Below, piece by piece: positions 41,750-50,289 of a stretch of DNA of 64,000 nt (within the stretch, counting starts at the first letter, position 1; every line of letters begins with the position of its first letter). The DNA comes from CAZEPJ01 sp964514105 (lineage in GTDB: Bacteria > Desulfobacterota > Desulfocorpusculales > Desulfocorpusculum). The position numbers and the translations under genes were made by a program. The notes beneath the pieces were generated by a model. That model was not told where the DNA came from, did no database searches, and saw only the letters and a program-made list of their open reading frames with translations. Where the stretch lies: assembly GCA_964514105.1 (NCBI GenBank), contig CAZEPJ010000001.1, forward strand, positions 124,001-188,000, given 5' to 3'.

Positions 41750-43027
41750 ATGTATTACGATGCGCTGCTGACGGATGAGGCGAGGGCTATTCGGGACGAG
41801 GTGCGCCGGTTCGTGCGCGAGGAGGTCTCCCCGGACTATGTCCGGGCGATGGACCGGGAGGAGATCCAGTACCCCCGGGAGTTCGTCCAGAAGCTGGCCG
41901 CCCGCGGGCTGCTGGGGCTGCGCTTCGCCCCCCGGTGGGGCGGGCGCGGCCTCAACTGGGTGGCCGAGGCCGCCGCCGAGGAGGAGGTGGGCATCCTGGG
42001 CACGGCCCTGGGCTGCGCCTTCGTCATGCCCTCCATCGTGGGGGAGGCCCTGCACGTGTTCGGCACGGAGGCACAGAAGGAGCGCTTCCTTCGCCCCATC
42101 CTGACGGGTCGATCCATCAGCGCAGAGGCCCTCACCGAGCCCCGGGGGGGGTCGGACTTCTTCGGGGCCACGACCAAGGCCGTGCTTGACGGGGACCAGT
42201 TCGTGGTCAATGGCCAGAAGCGGTTCGTGGTGGGCGCCGCCGAGGCCGATCTCTTTCTGGTGTACTGCCGCACCAATTTCGAGGAGGGAGCCCACAAGTA
42301 CAGCCGCATCAGCACCCTGATCATCGAGCGAGGCCCGGGCGTCCAGGCGGAGTACGTGTACGGGCTCATGGGGACGCGCGGCGGGGGCACGGGCCGTCTG
42401 GTCTTTCGCGACGTGCGCGTGCCCAAAGAGAACCTGGTGGGGGGTCTCCACGGGGGGGCCCTGGTCTTCAACCAGATGATGATCCCCGAGCGCATGACCT
42501 CTGCGGCGGCCAGCCTGGGGGGCGCCCGCGCGGCCCTGGAGGTGGCCGTGAGGTACAGCCACCGACGCCACGCCTTCGGACAACCCATCCGCAAGTTCCA
42601 GGGAGTCAGCTTCATGGTGGCGGACGGCATCACCCGGCTCGATGCGGCCCGGGGACTGGTCCACTTGGCGGCCCGCGCCGTGGACAGCGGGGCCCCCAAT
42701 GCCAGGCGGCTGGTGAGCGAGGCCAAGAAGTTCGCCACGGACGCGGCGTGGGAGGTCACCAACAAGGCCATGCAGATCATGGGGGGCATCGGGTACACCA
42801 ACGTGTATCCCGTGGAGAAGATGGTGCGCGACAGCCGGCTGACTCAGATCTGGACCGGGACCAACGAGGTCATGAACCTCCTGATCCAGCACGAGTACTA
42901 CCAGGAGGTGCTCGCCGGAGGCAGGGACGTCCGGGACGTGGAGAAGGACGCCTCGAAACTGGACGAGGACGAGAAGTGTTACACGGACGACGACATGTGG
43001 CGCGTTCATGGATCGGGGAGGGAGTGA
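41750..43027 (+). CDS. acyl-CoA dehydrogenase
   Basis: An FAD enzyme that introduces a trans-2 double bond in an acyl-CoA. 425 residues, with flavin-binding ALTEPRGGSD (about 127-135) and the C-terminal helical bundle MQIMGGIGYTNVYPVEKMVRD. At the position where medium-chain enzymes carry the catalytic Glu in YEGT it reads IWTGTNE, with Thr369. Glu247 in IPERMTSAAA fills the alternative position used by isovaleryl- and long-chain enzymes, so it is probably active with that geometry. The last 25 residues are acidic. AGGAGG precedes ATG 41750. It could act on a product of the nearby Mo enzyme, but that is inference. Confidence 0.9.
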   Translation: MYYDALLTDEARAIRDEVRRFVREEVSPDYVRAMDREEIQYPREFVQKLAARGLLGLRFAPRWGGRGLNWVAEAAAEEEVGILGTALGCAFVMPSIVGEALHVFGTEAQKERFLRPILTGRSISAEALTEPRGGSDFFGATTKAVLDGDQFVVNGQKRFVVGAAEADLFLVYCRTNFEEGAHKYSRISTLIIERGPGVQAEYVYGLMGTRGGGTGRLVFRDVRVPKENLVGGLHGGALVFNQMMIPERMTSAAASLGGARAALEVAVRYSHRRHAFGQPIRKFQGVSFMVADGITRLDAARGLVHLAARAVDSGAPNARRLVSEAKKFATDAAWEVTNKAMQIMGGIGYTNVYPVEKMVRDSRLTQIWTGTNEVMNLLIQHEYYQEVLAGGRDVRDVEKDASKLDEDEKCYTDDDMWRVHGSGRE

Positions 43028-43145
43028 CGGGGGGGACAGGGGGCCGGGTGGGAGCAGTGGGGGGAGTGGGCAAGGGGAGGTTCGGGGGTGGTGCGGGGGG
43101 CCTGCTGGCGGGGAATCGGGGAGGTGGGGCGCCGGGGGAAGCGAG
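43028..43145 (+). other. G-run-rich intergenic segment upstream of gspC
   Basis: The plus strand carries more than ten runs of three or more G (for example GGGGGGGACAGGGGGCCGGG). It is a strong G-quadruplex candidate on the coding strand, ending just before the gspC promoter. No gene is seen in it. Confidence 0.5.
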
Positions 43146-43174
43146 TTGAAGTTTTGGCGGGGTTGGGCTAGATT
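43146..43174 (+). promoter_or_regulatory. promoter of the gspC-A-B group
   Basis: TTGAAG (43146-43151), 17 bases, TAGATT (43169-43174). The predicted start near 43181 leaves only about 5 bases before the gspC ATG, so the message may be nearly leaderless. Confidence 0.45.
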
Positions 43175-43185
43175 GGGATTCAGCC

Positions 43186-44076
43186 ATGGGGTTCTTGGAA
43201 AGACATACGGGCAGGATCCTGTGGGCCCTGGTGATCCTCCTCGGGGTCGCGGCGGCGCTGGCCGTCCACGGGCTGCAGCAGACCCTTCGCTCCCCCATGG
43301 CCCTGCTGCCGTCCGCCCCCACCGATGACTCCCGGGGCAAGGGCCTGGAGGTGCCCGCACTCCGGCCCAAGGAGCAGTACGACCAGATCGCCAGGCGGAA
43401 CATCTTCAGCCTGCCCGATGCGGCGGGGTCCAAGGCGCGGCCCAACCCCGCCGAACAAAAGCCCGTGGAGACCGCCCTCAACGTCAAGCTCAAGGGAATC
43501 GTGACGTCACCGGAAGGCTTCTCCGTCGCCCTCATCGAGGACCCGGCCCAGCGCAGAGAGGATCTGTACAGCGTGGGCGACAGCATTCAGGACGCCCAGC
43601 TTGTCCGCATCCAGACCAACATGGTGTATCTCAAGCGGGGGGGGCGGGAGGAGACCCTGACCCTCTTTTCGGACCAGCCTGCCAAGGGAGGGGCCAAGGC
43701 GGGCGCGGCGCCGGCCGCACCCGCCCGCCCGGGCACGGCGCCCGCCCGGGGGGCGGCACCTCCCGGACAGCCCGGCTCTCAGCAGCAGGTCCAGAACCTC
43801 ATGGCCCAGCTTCGCCTCAGGCCCCATTTCCAGGACGGGAAGCCGGCGGGCTTCGTGGTGGGGCAGGTGCAAAAGGGCAGCGTGTTCGACCAGGCCGGGC
43901 TCAAGGAGGGGGATGTGGTCGTGGCCATCAACGACGAGGAGGTCAAGACGCCCAACCAACTCCTCAAGGCCTACAAGGAGGTCTCTCAGGACAAGGAGCT
44001 CTGGCTGGACGTGCTGAGAGACGGTCAGGAGGAGAACGTGGAGATCGACCTGGAAGCCGCGTTTTCCAAGTCCTAG
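43186..44076 (+). CDS. gspC: type II secretion inner-membrane protein GspC
   Basis: Connects the inner-membrane platform to the secretin GspD. 296 residues: one N-terminal membrane helix (about 9-30), the HR domain (YDQIARRNIFSLPDA, then LNVKLKGIVTSPEGFSVALIED), an Ala/Pro-rich linker and a C-terminal PDZ domain (GFVVGQVQKGSVFDQAGLKEGDVV). No good ribosome site precedes ATG 43186, consistent with a very short leader. It is followed by gspA and gspB-like genes, while gspD and gspE lie 8.5 kb away beyond an opposite-strand block. Confidence 0.9.
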   Translation: MGFLERHTGRILWALVILLGVAAALAVHGLQQTLRSPMALLPSAPTDDSRGKGLEVPALRPKEQYDQIARRNIFSLPDAAGSKARPNPAEQKPVETALNVKLKGIVTSPEGFSVALIEDPAQRREDLYSVGDSIQDAQLVRIQTNMVYLKRGGREETLTLFSDQPAKGGAKAGAAPAAPARPGTAPARGAAPPGQPGSQQQVQNLMAQLRLRPHFQDGKPAGFVVGQVQKGSVFDQAGLKEGDVVVAINDEEVKTPNQLLKAYKEVSQDKELWLDVLRDGQEENVEIDLEAAFSKS

Positions 44077-44092
44077 GGGTCCTCAATCCATC

Positions 44093-45823
44093 ATGTATCT
44101 CTCCTTCTTCGGCCTCAGGGAGCCCCCCTTCAATCTCACTCCGGATCCCCGCTTCCTGTTCATGACGCCCAGCCACCGACAGGCCTTTGACCACCTCATA
44201 TTCGGCGTGGAGCAGCGGCGCGGGTTCATCGAGGTGGTGGGGGGGGTGGGGACCGGAAAGACCACGCTGTGCCGAGCCCTCCTGGAGGAGTTGGAGGGCA
44301 AGATGCCGGTGGCCCTGGTCCTCAGCGCCCACCTATCGGAATTGGATCTCCTCAGGACCATCAACGAGGAGTTCGGTATCGACGCCTCGGGGGGCAGCCC
44401 CAAGGCGCTCATCGACGCCCTGAACCGTTTTCTCATCGGCCAGCTCGCCGCCGGCGGCAATGCATGCCTGATCCTGGACGAGTGCCAGAACCTGGCCGTG
44501 CCCGTGCTGGAGCAGATCCGCATGCTCTCCAATTTGGAGACCGAGAGCGAAAAGCTCCTTCAGATCATCATGGTGGGACAGCCCGAGTTCCACGCCATGC
44601 TCAAGACCCCGGGCCTGCTGGCCCTGGATGAACGGATCCATGTGCGGGCCTTTCTCGAACCGCTCACCCGGGAGGACACGCGGGCGTACATCCAGCACCG
44701 GTTGACGGTTGCGGGATCCCGGGGGGACATCGTGTTCACCGAGAGGGCCCTTCGGGTTCTGTTTGAATACGCCCTGGGAATCCCCAGGCGCATCAATACG
44801 GTGTGCGACCGCTGCCTGCTTCTGGCCTATGTGCAAGAGACCTTCCGGGTGACGGAGGCCCATGCGCGGGAAGCCGTCCGGGAGATCACGGCAGGACCTC
44901 GATCCCAGAGGCGCAGGCGGACGCAGCCCGGCCGCGCGGCGCCGTCCTGGGCCCTGATGGGGCTGGGGGGCGGGATCGGGATGGTTGCCCTGGCGGTGGG
45001 CTGGCTGGCCGGCCAGTGGGCGGCTTTTCAACGGACCCCGACCCCCATTGCGGGGCCGTCCCCCCCTTCGCCCGTTCTGGAGGCGGTGGTGGTCCCGGCA
45101 CCCGACCCGTTCCCGCCGAACCAACCGACGGAGGGCGCAACGCCCATGGGGACCGGATCGCCCCTCCTTTCGACCCCGGCCCCGGCGACGCAACCCATGC
45201 CGGAAGCGCCCCTGTCCATGCCTCCAGCGGCGGAGCCCCCTGTGACCGGCCCGCTCCCGACGGCGGCGCAACCCCAAAGATGGATCTTCGACGGCCTCGG
45301 GCGGCTGGCCCCCCCGTCCGCGGCGGCCAGGATCCCGGATGCGGCCCGCGCCGTGGGCCTGGAGGCCAGGCAGGTGACGGTGTCGTGGGACGTCCTTGCC
45401 CGGTTCCGCCGGGCGTGCATCCTGGAGCTGTCCCCGGAGGACGGCGGGCCCCCGCGATACGGGGTCCTTCGGGGCATATCCGAGTTGGAGGCCCTGATCG
45501 AGGAGCGGGACGGGGCCCCCCGCTGGGTCCCTCGGGAGGTGTTCAGGAGGATCTGGTTCGGGAGCGTCTGGATCCTGACCCCCGGCCCCAGGCGCGGCGA
45601 GGGCCTCATCCCGGGGTCCCGGGGAGAGGCGGTTCGGTGGCTGCAGGAAGCCCTGGAGCGGCTGGGCCATCTGGACGGGGGGATCCCCGGCCTGTTCGAC
45701 GAGGACACGCGGCGCGGGGTCATGGCGTTTCAACGGGACACGGGCCTGCCCGTCGACGGCCGCGTGGGGGCCCAGACCGCCGGGATGATCCTGCAGCTCC
45801 TGGGGGATGAGGCACAGCGGTGA
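44093..45823 (+). CDS. gspA: GspA/ExeA-type ATPase with peptidoglycan-binding domain
   Basis: 576 residues. An AAA ATPase domain opens with MYLSFFGLREPPFNLTPDPRF (the ExeA start), with Walker A GGVGTGKT (50-57) and Walker B CLILDECQ (about 125). Then come a membrane helix (about 283-303), a Pro-rich periplasmic stretch and a C-terminal peptidoglycan-binding domain (GEAVRWLQEALERLG to GRVGAQTAGMIL). ExeA with ExeB helps place the secretin through the cell wall. The stop overlaps the start of the gspB-like gene (GTGA). Confidence 0.88.
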   Translation: MYLSFFGLREPPFNLTPDPRFLFMTPSHRQAFDHLIFGVEQRRGFIEVVGGVGTGKTTLCRALLEELEGKMPVALVLSAHLSELDLLRTINEEFGIDASGGSPKALIDALNRFLIGQLAAGGNACLILDECQNLAVPVLEQIRMLSNLETESEKLLQIIMVGQPEFHAMLKTPGLLALDERIHVRAFLEPLTREDTRAYIQHRLTVAGSRGDIVFTERALRVLFEYALGIPRRINTVCDRCLLLAYVQETFRVTEAHAREAVREITAGPRSQRRRRTQPGRAAPSWALMGLGGGIGMVALAVGWLAGQWAAFQRTPTPIAGPSPPSPVLEAVVVPAPDPFPPNQPTEGATPMGTGSPLLSTPAPATQPMPEAPLSMPPAAEPPVTGPLPTAAQPQRWIFDGLGRLAPPSAAARIPDAARAVGLEARQVTVSWDVLARFRRACILELSPEDGGPPRYGVLRGISELEALIEERDGAPRWVPREVFRRIWFGSVWILTPGPRRGEGLIPGSRGEAVRWLQEALERLGHLDGGIPGLFDEDTRRGVMAFQRDTGLPVDGRVGAQTAGMILQLLGDEAQR

Positions 45824-46659
45824 GCGCCATCCAGGACGCCCTGAGAAAGGCCCAGAAGGAGCGCGAGCGGGCCGCTCAGCCCGAGGGCCGGGCCAGCGCC
45901 GAGCCGCTCCCTTCCATTCCCGGCCAGAAGCGCCCGGTCCGGCGGCGGGTCCTGGCCGTGGCCCTGCTCCTGGGCGCGGCGTCGGCTGGGGCCCTGTACG
46001 CCCTGGGGGTCGTGGGGCCGGCGAGGACCGCCGTCCAGGACCGGTCCGCAGGCCCCGCGACCCAGATGGCCCCTGCGGGCGGCCTGACCAACCCCCCGCC
46101 GGCCAGGGCACCGGTGCCCGGCGGGGCGGAGGCCCCGCGCTCAGCAGCCGTCCCGGCGCGGCCGGCCCCGCCCCCCCAACGGCCGCCCTCCCTGGAGGAG
46201 GCGCGGCGGATGCAGGCCGCCGGGGATACGACGGGGGCGGAGGCGGCCCTCAGGGCCCTCATGGGCCGGGAACCCCAGCGGGTGGAGGTCATCACGGCCC
46301 TGGCCGGGCTGTATCTGCAGGACCGGAGGGACCCCGCCCGGGCCCTGCCCCTGTACGAGCGGGCCGCGGGCCTGGACCCGCAGCGCCCCGCCATCCTGGT
46401 GAACCTCGGGGTCGCGCTCCTGAGGGCCGGCTTGGGCACGCGGGCCGCCGAGCAGTTCCAGAAGGCCCTTTCCATGGACCCCGGCCTGGCCGAGGCCCAC
46501 TACAACCTGGCATGCGCCCGGGCCCTGCTGGGGGACCGGGAGGGGGCAGAGCAGGCCCTCGCCCGGGCCGCGGCCCTGGACCCCCGAAGCAGCCAGTGGG
46601 CCAAGGACGACCCGGACCTCGCCCTCCTTCGCGCGCCCAAGGAGGCGAACAGACCGTAA
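45820..46659 (+). CDS. GspB-like membrane protein with TPR repeats
   Basis: 279 residues. A short cytoplasmic start, MSAIQDALRKAQKER (shared by GspB/ExeB-type proteins), is followed by one membrane helix (about 44-66), a Pro/Ala-rich linker and at least three tetratricopeptide repeats (ARALPLYERAAGLDPQRP, AAEQFQKALSMDPGLAEAHYNL). It replaces the usual GspB C-terminal domain with TPRs. GTG 45820 overlaps the gspA stop. It probably partners GspA in assembling the secretin. It ends 6 bases from the convergent ABC gene, which marks the edge of the inserted block. Confidence 0.75.
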   Translation: MSAIQDALRKAQKERERAAQPEGRASAEPLPSIPGQKRPVRRRVLAVALLLGAASAGALYALGVVGPARTAVQDRSAGPATQMAPAGGLTNPPPARAPVPGGAEAPRSAAVPARPAPPPQRPPSLEEARRMQAAGDTTGAEAALRALMGREPQRVEVITALAGLYLQDRRDPARALPLYERAAGLDPQRPAILVNLGVALLRAGLGTRAAEQFQKALSMDPGLAEAHYNLACARALLGDREGAEQALARAAALDPRSSQWAKDDPDLALLRAPKEANRP

Positions 46660-46664
46660 GGCCG

Positions 46665-47369
46665 TCAGGGCCCCACGATCCTCCCGTCGCGCATCTCCAT
46701 GACCCGGTCCACGTCAGGGTAGTCGTACACGATGGGGTCGTGGCTGGCCATGATCACGGTCCGCCCCGCCGCCTTGAGCCTCCCGATCCCCGCCATGAAC
46801 TCCCGCGAGAGGGCGGAGTCCAGATGGGCCGTGGGTTCGTCGGCGATGACGACGGCCGGATCATTCATCAGGGCCCTGGCGATGGTCACCCGCTGGGCCT
46901 CGCCCCCGGAGAGCCACTCCACCTTGGAGGCGGCCTTGGACGACAGGTCCATGAGGGCCAGGAGTTCCCCGGCCCGCCGCCGCAGCACGTGGGCGGGCCG
47001 GCCGTCGGGGTACGCGGGGAGCATGACATTCTCGATGGCCGAGATCCCCTTGATCAGGTTGAACTGCTGGAAGACAAAGCCGAACGTCCTGCGGCGGATC
47101 GCCGTGAGGAAGCGCTCGGGGAGGCTGGTGATCTCCCGCCCCTGGAGAAGGATGCGGCCCGAGGTGGGGCGGGCCATGCAGCCCAGGAGGCTGAGCAGCG
47201 TGGTCTTTCCCGAGCCGCTGGGCCCTTTCAACACGGTGATCCCGCCGGCGTCCATGCGGGCGGTGATCCCGTGAAGGGCCGTGAACTCGTTGGGCCTGCC
47301 CTGGTTGAAGACCTTGCGGATATCCATGAGTTGGATCATGTCAGTGTCAGCGTCCGTGTGGGCGTCCAT
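46665..47369 (-). CDS. ABC transporter ATP-binding protein (LolD/MacB type)
   Basis: 234 residues, complete. Walker A GPSGSGKT (49-56), Q-loop FGFVFQQFNL, signature WLSGGEAQRV, Walker B AVVIADEPTAHLD and the H-loop HDP. The type (IRKVFNQG, FTALHGITARMDAGG) is that of ATPases paired with FtsX-like permeases. ATG 47369 has GGAG 7 bases upstream; the ATG at 47339 is closer to the usual start. It is the last gene of a five-gene group with two NosL proteins and probably powers a mechanical or export step for copper or lipoprotein handling. Confidence 0.88.
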   Translation of the reverse strand: MDAHTDADTDMIQLMDIRKVFNQGRPNEFTALHGITARMDAGGITVLKGPSGSGKTTLLSLLGCMARPTSGRILLQGREITSLPERFLTAIRRRTFGFVFQQFNLIKGISAIENVMLPAYPDGRPAHVLRRRAGELLALMDLSSKAASKVEWLSGGEAQRVTIARALMNDPAVVIADEPTAHLDSALSREFMAGIGRLKAAGRTVIMASHDPIVYDYPDVDRVMEMRDGRIVGP

Positions 47370-47484
47370 GTCACAACTCCGTCTCCGATGGAGAACTCTG
47401 GAGACCTCGCCAGTCATCCCGAGAAAAGGCGTCCGCGGCCCGATGGATCCGCAGCGCCACGTGGTTGGCCTCCCTGTTTCCGCA

Positions 47485-48618
47485 TCACCCCCTCATGACC
47501 GCGTCCGGGTCGATGGTCGCCGCTCGCCAGGAGGGGACAATGGTCGCCACCGTGTACGGGATGACGGTGAGGAAGAAGAGGGTGACCATCTGGTACGGGT
47601 CCACGTAAGGGGTCAGCCGGAACTGGGGGTAGATGACCGCCCATCCCTTGAGGGCCGGCTCGAACAGACCCGCCGCGGAGAAAAAGACGTGGACATAGGC
47701 CAGGATCACGCCCAGGAAGAAGGACGACAGGGAGATCGCCACGCCCTCCCAGAACTTCATGAGCAGCACGTCCGACGTCTCCCAGCCCACGGCCTTCAGT
47801 ACGCCGATCTCCCGCCGCTCCTCGGCGCTCAGCCCCGTGGCCTTGTCCCACGCGAAGATGACGAAGGCCAGCAGCGCCCCCAGGAGCACCACGATGATCA
47901 TCCCTCCCCGCCAGTCCAAGATGGCGTCGTAGGTCCTCAGGATCTCCTCGCGCAGCACGGGCCGGGTGTCAGGCAGAAGCTGCACCACCTTGGCGGCGAT
48001 GGTGCCCAACTCCCTGGGGTTCCGGACCCGGAGCACAAGATCGGTGGCCAGCTCCCGGGGAGTGCCGAAGATGGCCCGGTAGTCGGGTTCCGAGACGAGG
48101 ATGAGGTCGGCCGAGATCAGCTCCGATTGGGCGGGCAGGACATCGGCCACCTGGAGAAAGACGTACGACCCGTCGTAGGTCTTGAACGGCAGGATGCCGC
48201 TCTCCCTGCCGGGCATGTGCCTGGCCACCCCCTTGCCGACCACGATCCTTCCGGGGCCGACCTTCTCGTGCTCCTGGACCATGAGGGTGTAGTTCGCCCC
48301 GTTGGTGGCGTCGAAGTAGTACCCCCACCAGCGGGCCCGGCCGCCCTGGACGCCGCGGATCCCCTTGAGCGTCTCCAGGTAGCTGACCGGGATCAAATCG
48401 TGGCGGCCCGCCGCCAGGCGCTGCACCATGATCTCGGGCGCGTCCCACAGGACCAGGCGCGCCTCGCGCTTGACGGCCTCGGTGAACAATAGCACCGAGG
48501 CCGTGAGGAAGACCACCAGCGCATACACGGCCAGCAGGGCGAGGTTCTTCCCCCTGCGCCGCAGGAGGGAGGAAAGGGTGAAGTCCAGGATGTGGGCTTG
48601 CTTCCGGAGCCAGGTCAT
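47485..48618 (-). CDS. FtsX/MacB-type ABC transporter permease
   Basis: 377 residues with four membrane helices: one near the start (NLALLAVYALVVFLTASVLLF) and three at the end, enclosing a periplasmic domain of about 190 residues with VGKGVARHMPGRESGILPF. The last cytoplasmic loop GLSAEERREIGVLKAVGW is the FtsX hallmark. ATG 48618 overlaps the stop of the preceding small gene (ATGA), which decides the start. With its ATPase it forms a MacB-like exporter or mechanotransmitter. The NosL genes upstream suggest a copper-linked role. Confidence 0.87.
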   Translation of the reverse strand: MTWLRKQAHILDFTLSSLLRRRGKNLALLAVYALVVFLTASVLLFTEAVKREARLVLWDAPEIMVQRLAAGRHDLIPVSYLETLKGIRGVQGGRARWWGYYFDATNGANYTLMVQEHEKVGPGRIVVGKGVARHMPGRESGILPFKTYDGSYVFLQVADVLPAQSELISADLILVSEPDYRAIFGTPRELATDLVLRVRNPRELGTIAAKVVQLLPDTRPVLREEILRTYDAILDWRGGMIIVVLLGALLAFVIFAWDKATGLSAEERREIGVLKAVGWETSDVLLMKFWEGVAISLSSFFLGVILAYVHVFFSAAGLFEPALKGWAVIYPQFRLTPYVDPYQMVTLFFLTVIPYTVATIVPSWRAATIDPDAVMRG

Positions 48619-49031
48619 GGTCGCCGCTCGGCGCCCCATCGAGTCTGAACGCGCCCTTGAGCCGCGAGCAGGCTTGCGCCGGGCCCCGGCCCGGGCGCTC
48701 CCCCCCCAGGGGGCGGCTCCGCGCCGCGGGCCGCTTTCTTGCGCAGGTGAGGCGGTACGGCCAGGAGGGAGCCCGATGGGAAATGCTCCAGGGACATGGG
48801 GTAGTCCTGGAAGGGGGTGTGCAGGTCGGCCATGACCGGGTGCCGGGTGTAGCGGGCTTCCGTGAACAGGCAAAGGTCGGAGAGGCCCAGCCGCCCGGCC
48901 AGCGCCCGCCGCGACTCCGTCTCTGCCCTGTCCGCGGCCTGGCGCAAGGCGGCATGGGTGAACAACCCGGCAAGCAGCAGCAGGTTCAACGCCGTCAAGG
49001 CGAGGAAGAGGGTGGATCTCCTCAGGCCCAT
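48615..49031 (-). CDS. small membrane-anchored protein of the NosL/ABC group
   Basis: 138 residues with an N-terminal membrane helix (about 6-27, LFLALTALNLLLLAGLFTHAAL), a periplasmic segment with LCLFTEARYTRHPVMADLHTP and FQDYPMSLEHFPSGSL, then a Gly/Pro-rich tail. I recall similar small proteins beside NosL and FtsX-type permeases but know no function for them. Its start overlaps the nosL stop (TGATG) and its stop overlaps the permease start, so it is firmly part of the operon. His and Cys residues in the periplasmic part could bind metal. Confidence 0.7.
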   Translation of the reverse strand: MGLRRSTLFLALTALNLLLLAGLFTHAALRQAADRAETESRRALAGRLGLSDLCLFTEARYTRHPVMADLHTPFQDYPMSLEHFPSGSLLAVPPHLRKKAARGAEPPPGGGAPGPGPGASLLAAQGRVQTRWGAERRP

Positions 49032-49504
49032 CAGTCGAGGCCCTTGATCAACTCGGGGGTCACCTCCGCGAATCGCACGATCCGCTTGCCCAGGTGATCG
49101 AACTGGAATTCCTCGGCGTCCTGCTTTCTCTCGAAGGGGATCAGCTCCAGCCCCATGGGTCCGTACACGTCGCTTCCGAGCACGTAGTAGGCCTCCCGGC
49201 CGTCGATGAACCCGAGGCTGTAGTAGTCGGTCACGTACACGGCCGCCACGTCCCCGGCGCGCTTCCCCCCCAGGTACTTCTCCCCGTTGAAGTACGCCTT
49301 GAACATGTCCTTGGCCCCGTCAAAGAAGAAGACGCCGCCATCCTTCGTGTGGATCTGGGCGACCCAGTCGGGGTACTTGGCAACGAACATGCCGCAGACC
49401 GGGCACTTGTCCTTGGGGCCCGGCTTGAGCGGCCGGTTTTCTCCGGCCCATGCCGGCAGGAGCGCCAGCCAAAGGGCGACGCTGCCGACCAGAAGAGACC
49501 TCAT
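49031..49504 (-). CDS. NosL family copper-binding protein (first copy, second in operon)
   Basis: 157 residues with a signal peptide (about 1-20). The NosL copper motif is CPVCGM (Cys34, Cys37, Met39), followed by FVAKYPDWVAQIHTKDG and the DVYGPMGLELIPF segment. There is no lipobox Cys, so it would be a soluble periplasmic protein rather than the lipoprotein of denitrifiers. NosL binds Cu(I) for delivery to N2O reductase, but no nosZ is in the window. ATG 49504 follows GAGGGG. The next gene starts within its stop codon. Confidence 0.85.
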   Translation of the reverse strand: MRSLLVGSVALWLALLPAWAGENRPLKPGPKDKCPVCGMFVAKYPDWVAQIHTKDGGVFFFDGAKDMFKAYFNGEKYLGGKRAGDVAAVYVTDYYSLGFIDGREAYYVLGSDVYGPMGLELIPFERKQDAEEFQFDHLGKRIVRFAEVTPELIKGLD

Positions 49505-49613
49505 TGCGCCCCTCGCCGTTGGTGTTCGCGATTCGAGTTCGAGCAGAGCGGCCGCGCTTGGCGTTCGTGATCCCTGTCCGTGAAGGCCCGGGATCACCAA
49601 GACGATCCGCGAC

Positions 49614-50135
49614 TCAGTGCTTCTTTTGCTGCTCCATGCGCTTGGCCTTGCGGCGCTCCCGGATCATCTTGGTGTCCGCGTACATGTCATCGTATGTCGC
49701 CTTCATGGCCTCGTCGAACCCGGCCAGGGCTCCGCCGTTCTCCTTGATGAACGCCTCGGCGTCCTCCTTCTTCTCGAAGGCCCACTTGGCCCGCTTGGTC
49801 ATGACCCCGGGTTTGTTCCCACCGATGACCCAGAAGGCCGTCTCGGCGTCGATGAGCTTCTTGGTCCCGAAGTCCCCGACCATCAATGCCTTGGGGGTCT
49901 TGTCGATGTTCACGGCAAGGTCCACGGCGGTGCAATGGATGCTGCAGGTGCCCAGGTCCGAGCCGTCGTCGAACTCGACGTGCATGCGGCTGTGAGCGAA
50001 CTGGGCCCGGTTCATGCCGCAGTACTTGCACGACGGGTGCTTGGCCACGTCCTCCTGCGCCCAGGCAGGTCCGAGCCCTACCAGGGAAACGCACAACGCC
50101 AACGCCATCCACAAGCCGATCCATACGCGCGCCAT
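49614..50135 (-). CDS. NosL family copper-binding protein (second copy, first in operon)
   Basis: 173 residues, signal peptide 1-26 (ending GPAWAQ). The copper motif CKYCGM (Cys36, Cys39, Met41) is followed by a second Cys pair, GTCSIHC (Cys64, Cys68), that the other copy lacks. The C-terminal 30 residues are strongly basic and helical (RERRKAKRMEQQKK). A perfect GAGGAGG lies 6 bases before ATG 50135, and a strong promoter 60 bases upstream marks it as the first gene of the group. The two NosL copies are diverged, not a recent duplication. Confidence 0.87.
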   Translation of the reverse strand: MARVWIGLWMALALCVSLVGLGPAWAQEDVAKHPSCKYCGMNRAQFAHSRMHVEFDDGSDLGTCSIHCTAVDLAVNIDKTPKALMVGDFGTKKLIDAETAFWVIGGNKPGVMTKRAKWAFEKKEDAEAFIKENGGALAGFDEAMKATYDDMYADTKMIRERRKAKRMEQQKKH

Positions 50136-50197
50136 GTCATCCTCCTCTCACAGGTTTGGGTGTGCGACCCGCAGGTGGCGGGCCACTTCACCTCGTG

Positions 50198-50226
50198 ATT
50201 ATAGCCCACCTGCGCCCCGGTCTCTA
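50198..50226 (-). promoter_or_regulatory. promoter of the NosL/ABC operon
   Basis: On the minus strand TAGAGA (50226-50221), 17 bases, a perfect TATAAT (50203-50198). The predicted start near 50191 leaves a leader of about 55 bases. The strongest -10 match seen in the window. Confidence 0.7.
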
Positions 50227-50289
50227 CGGGCAGGACCTTGTATTCCCCCACAAGAACGACACGATATTACCACAGCGGCCCGGCCCCGG

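Noticed and set aside
46665..50135. A nitrous oxide reductase (nos) cluster
   Set aside because: Only NosL is shared; nosZ, nosD and nosR are not in the window, and the ABC permease is FtsX-type rather than NosY.
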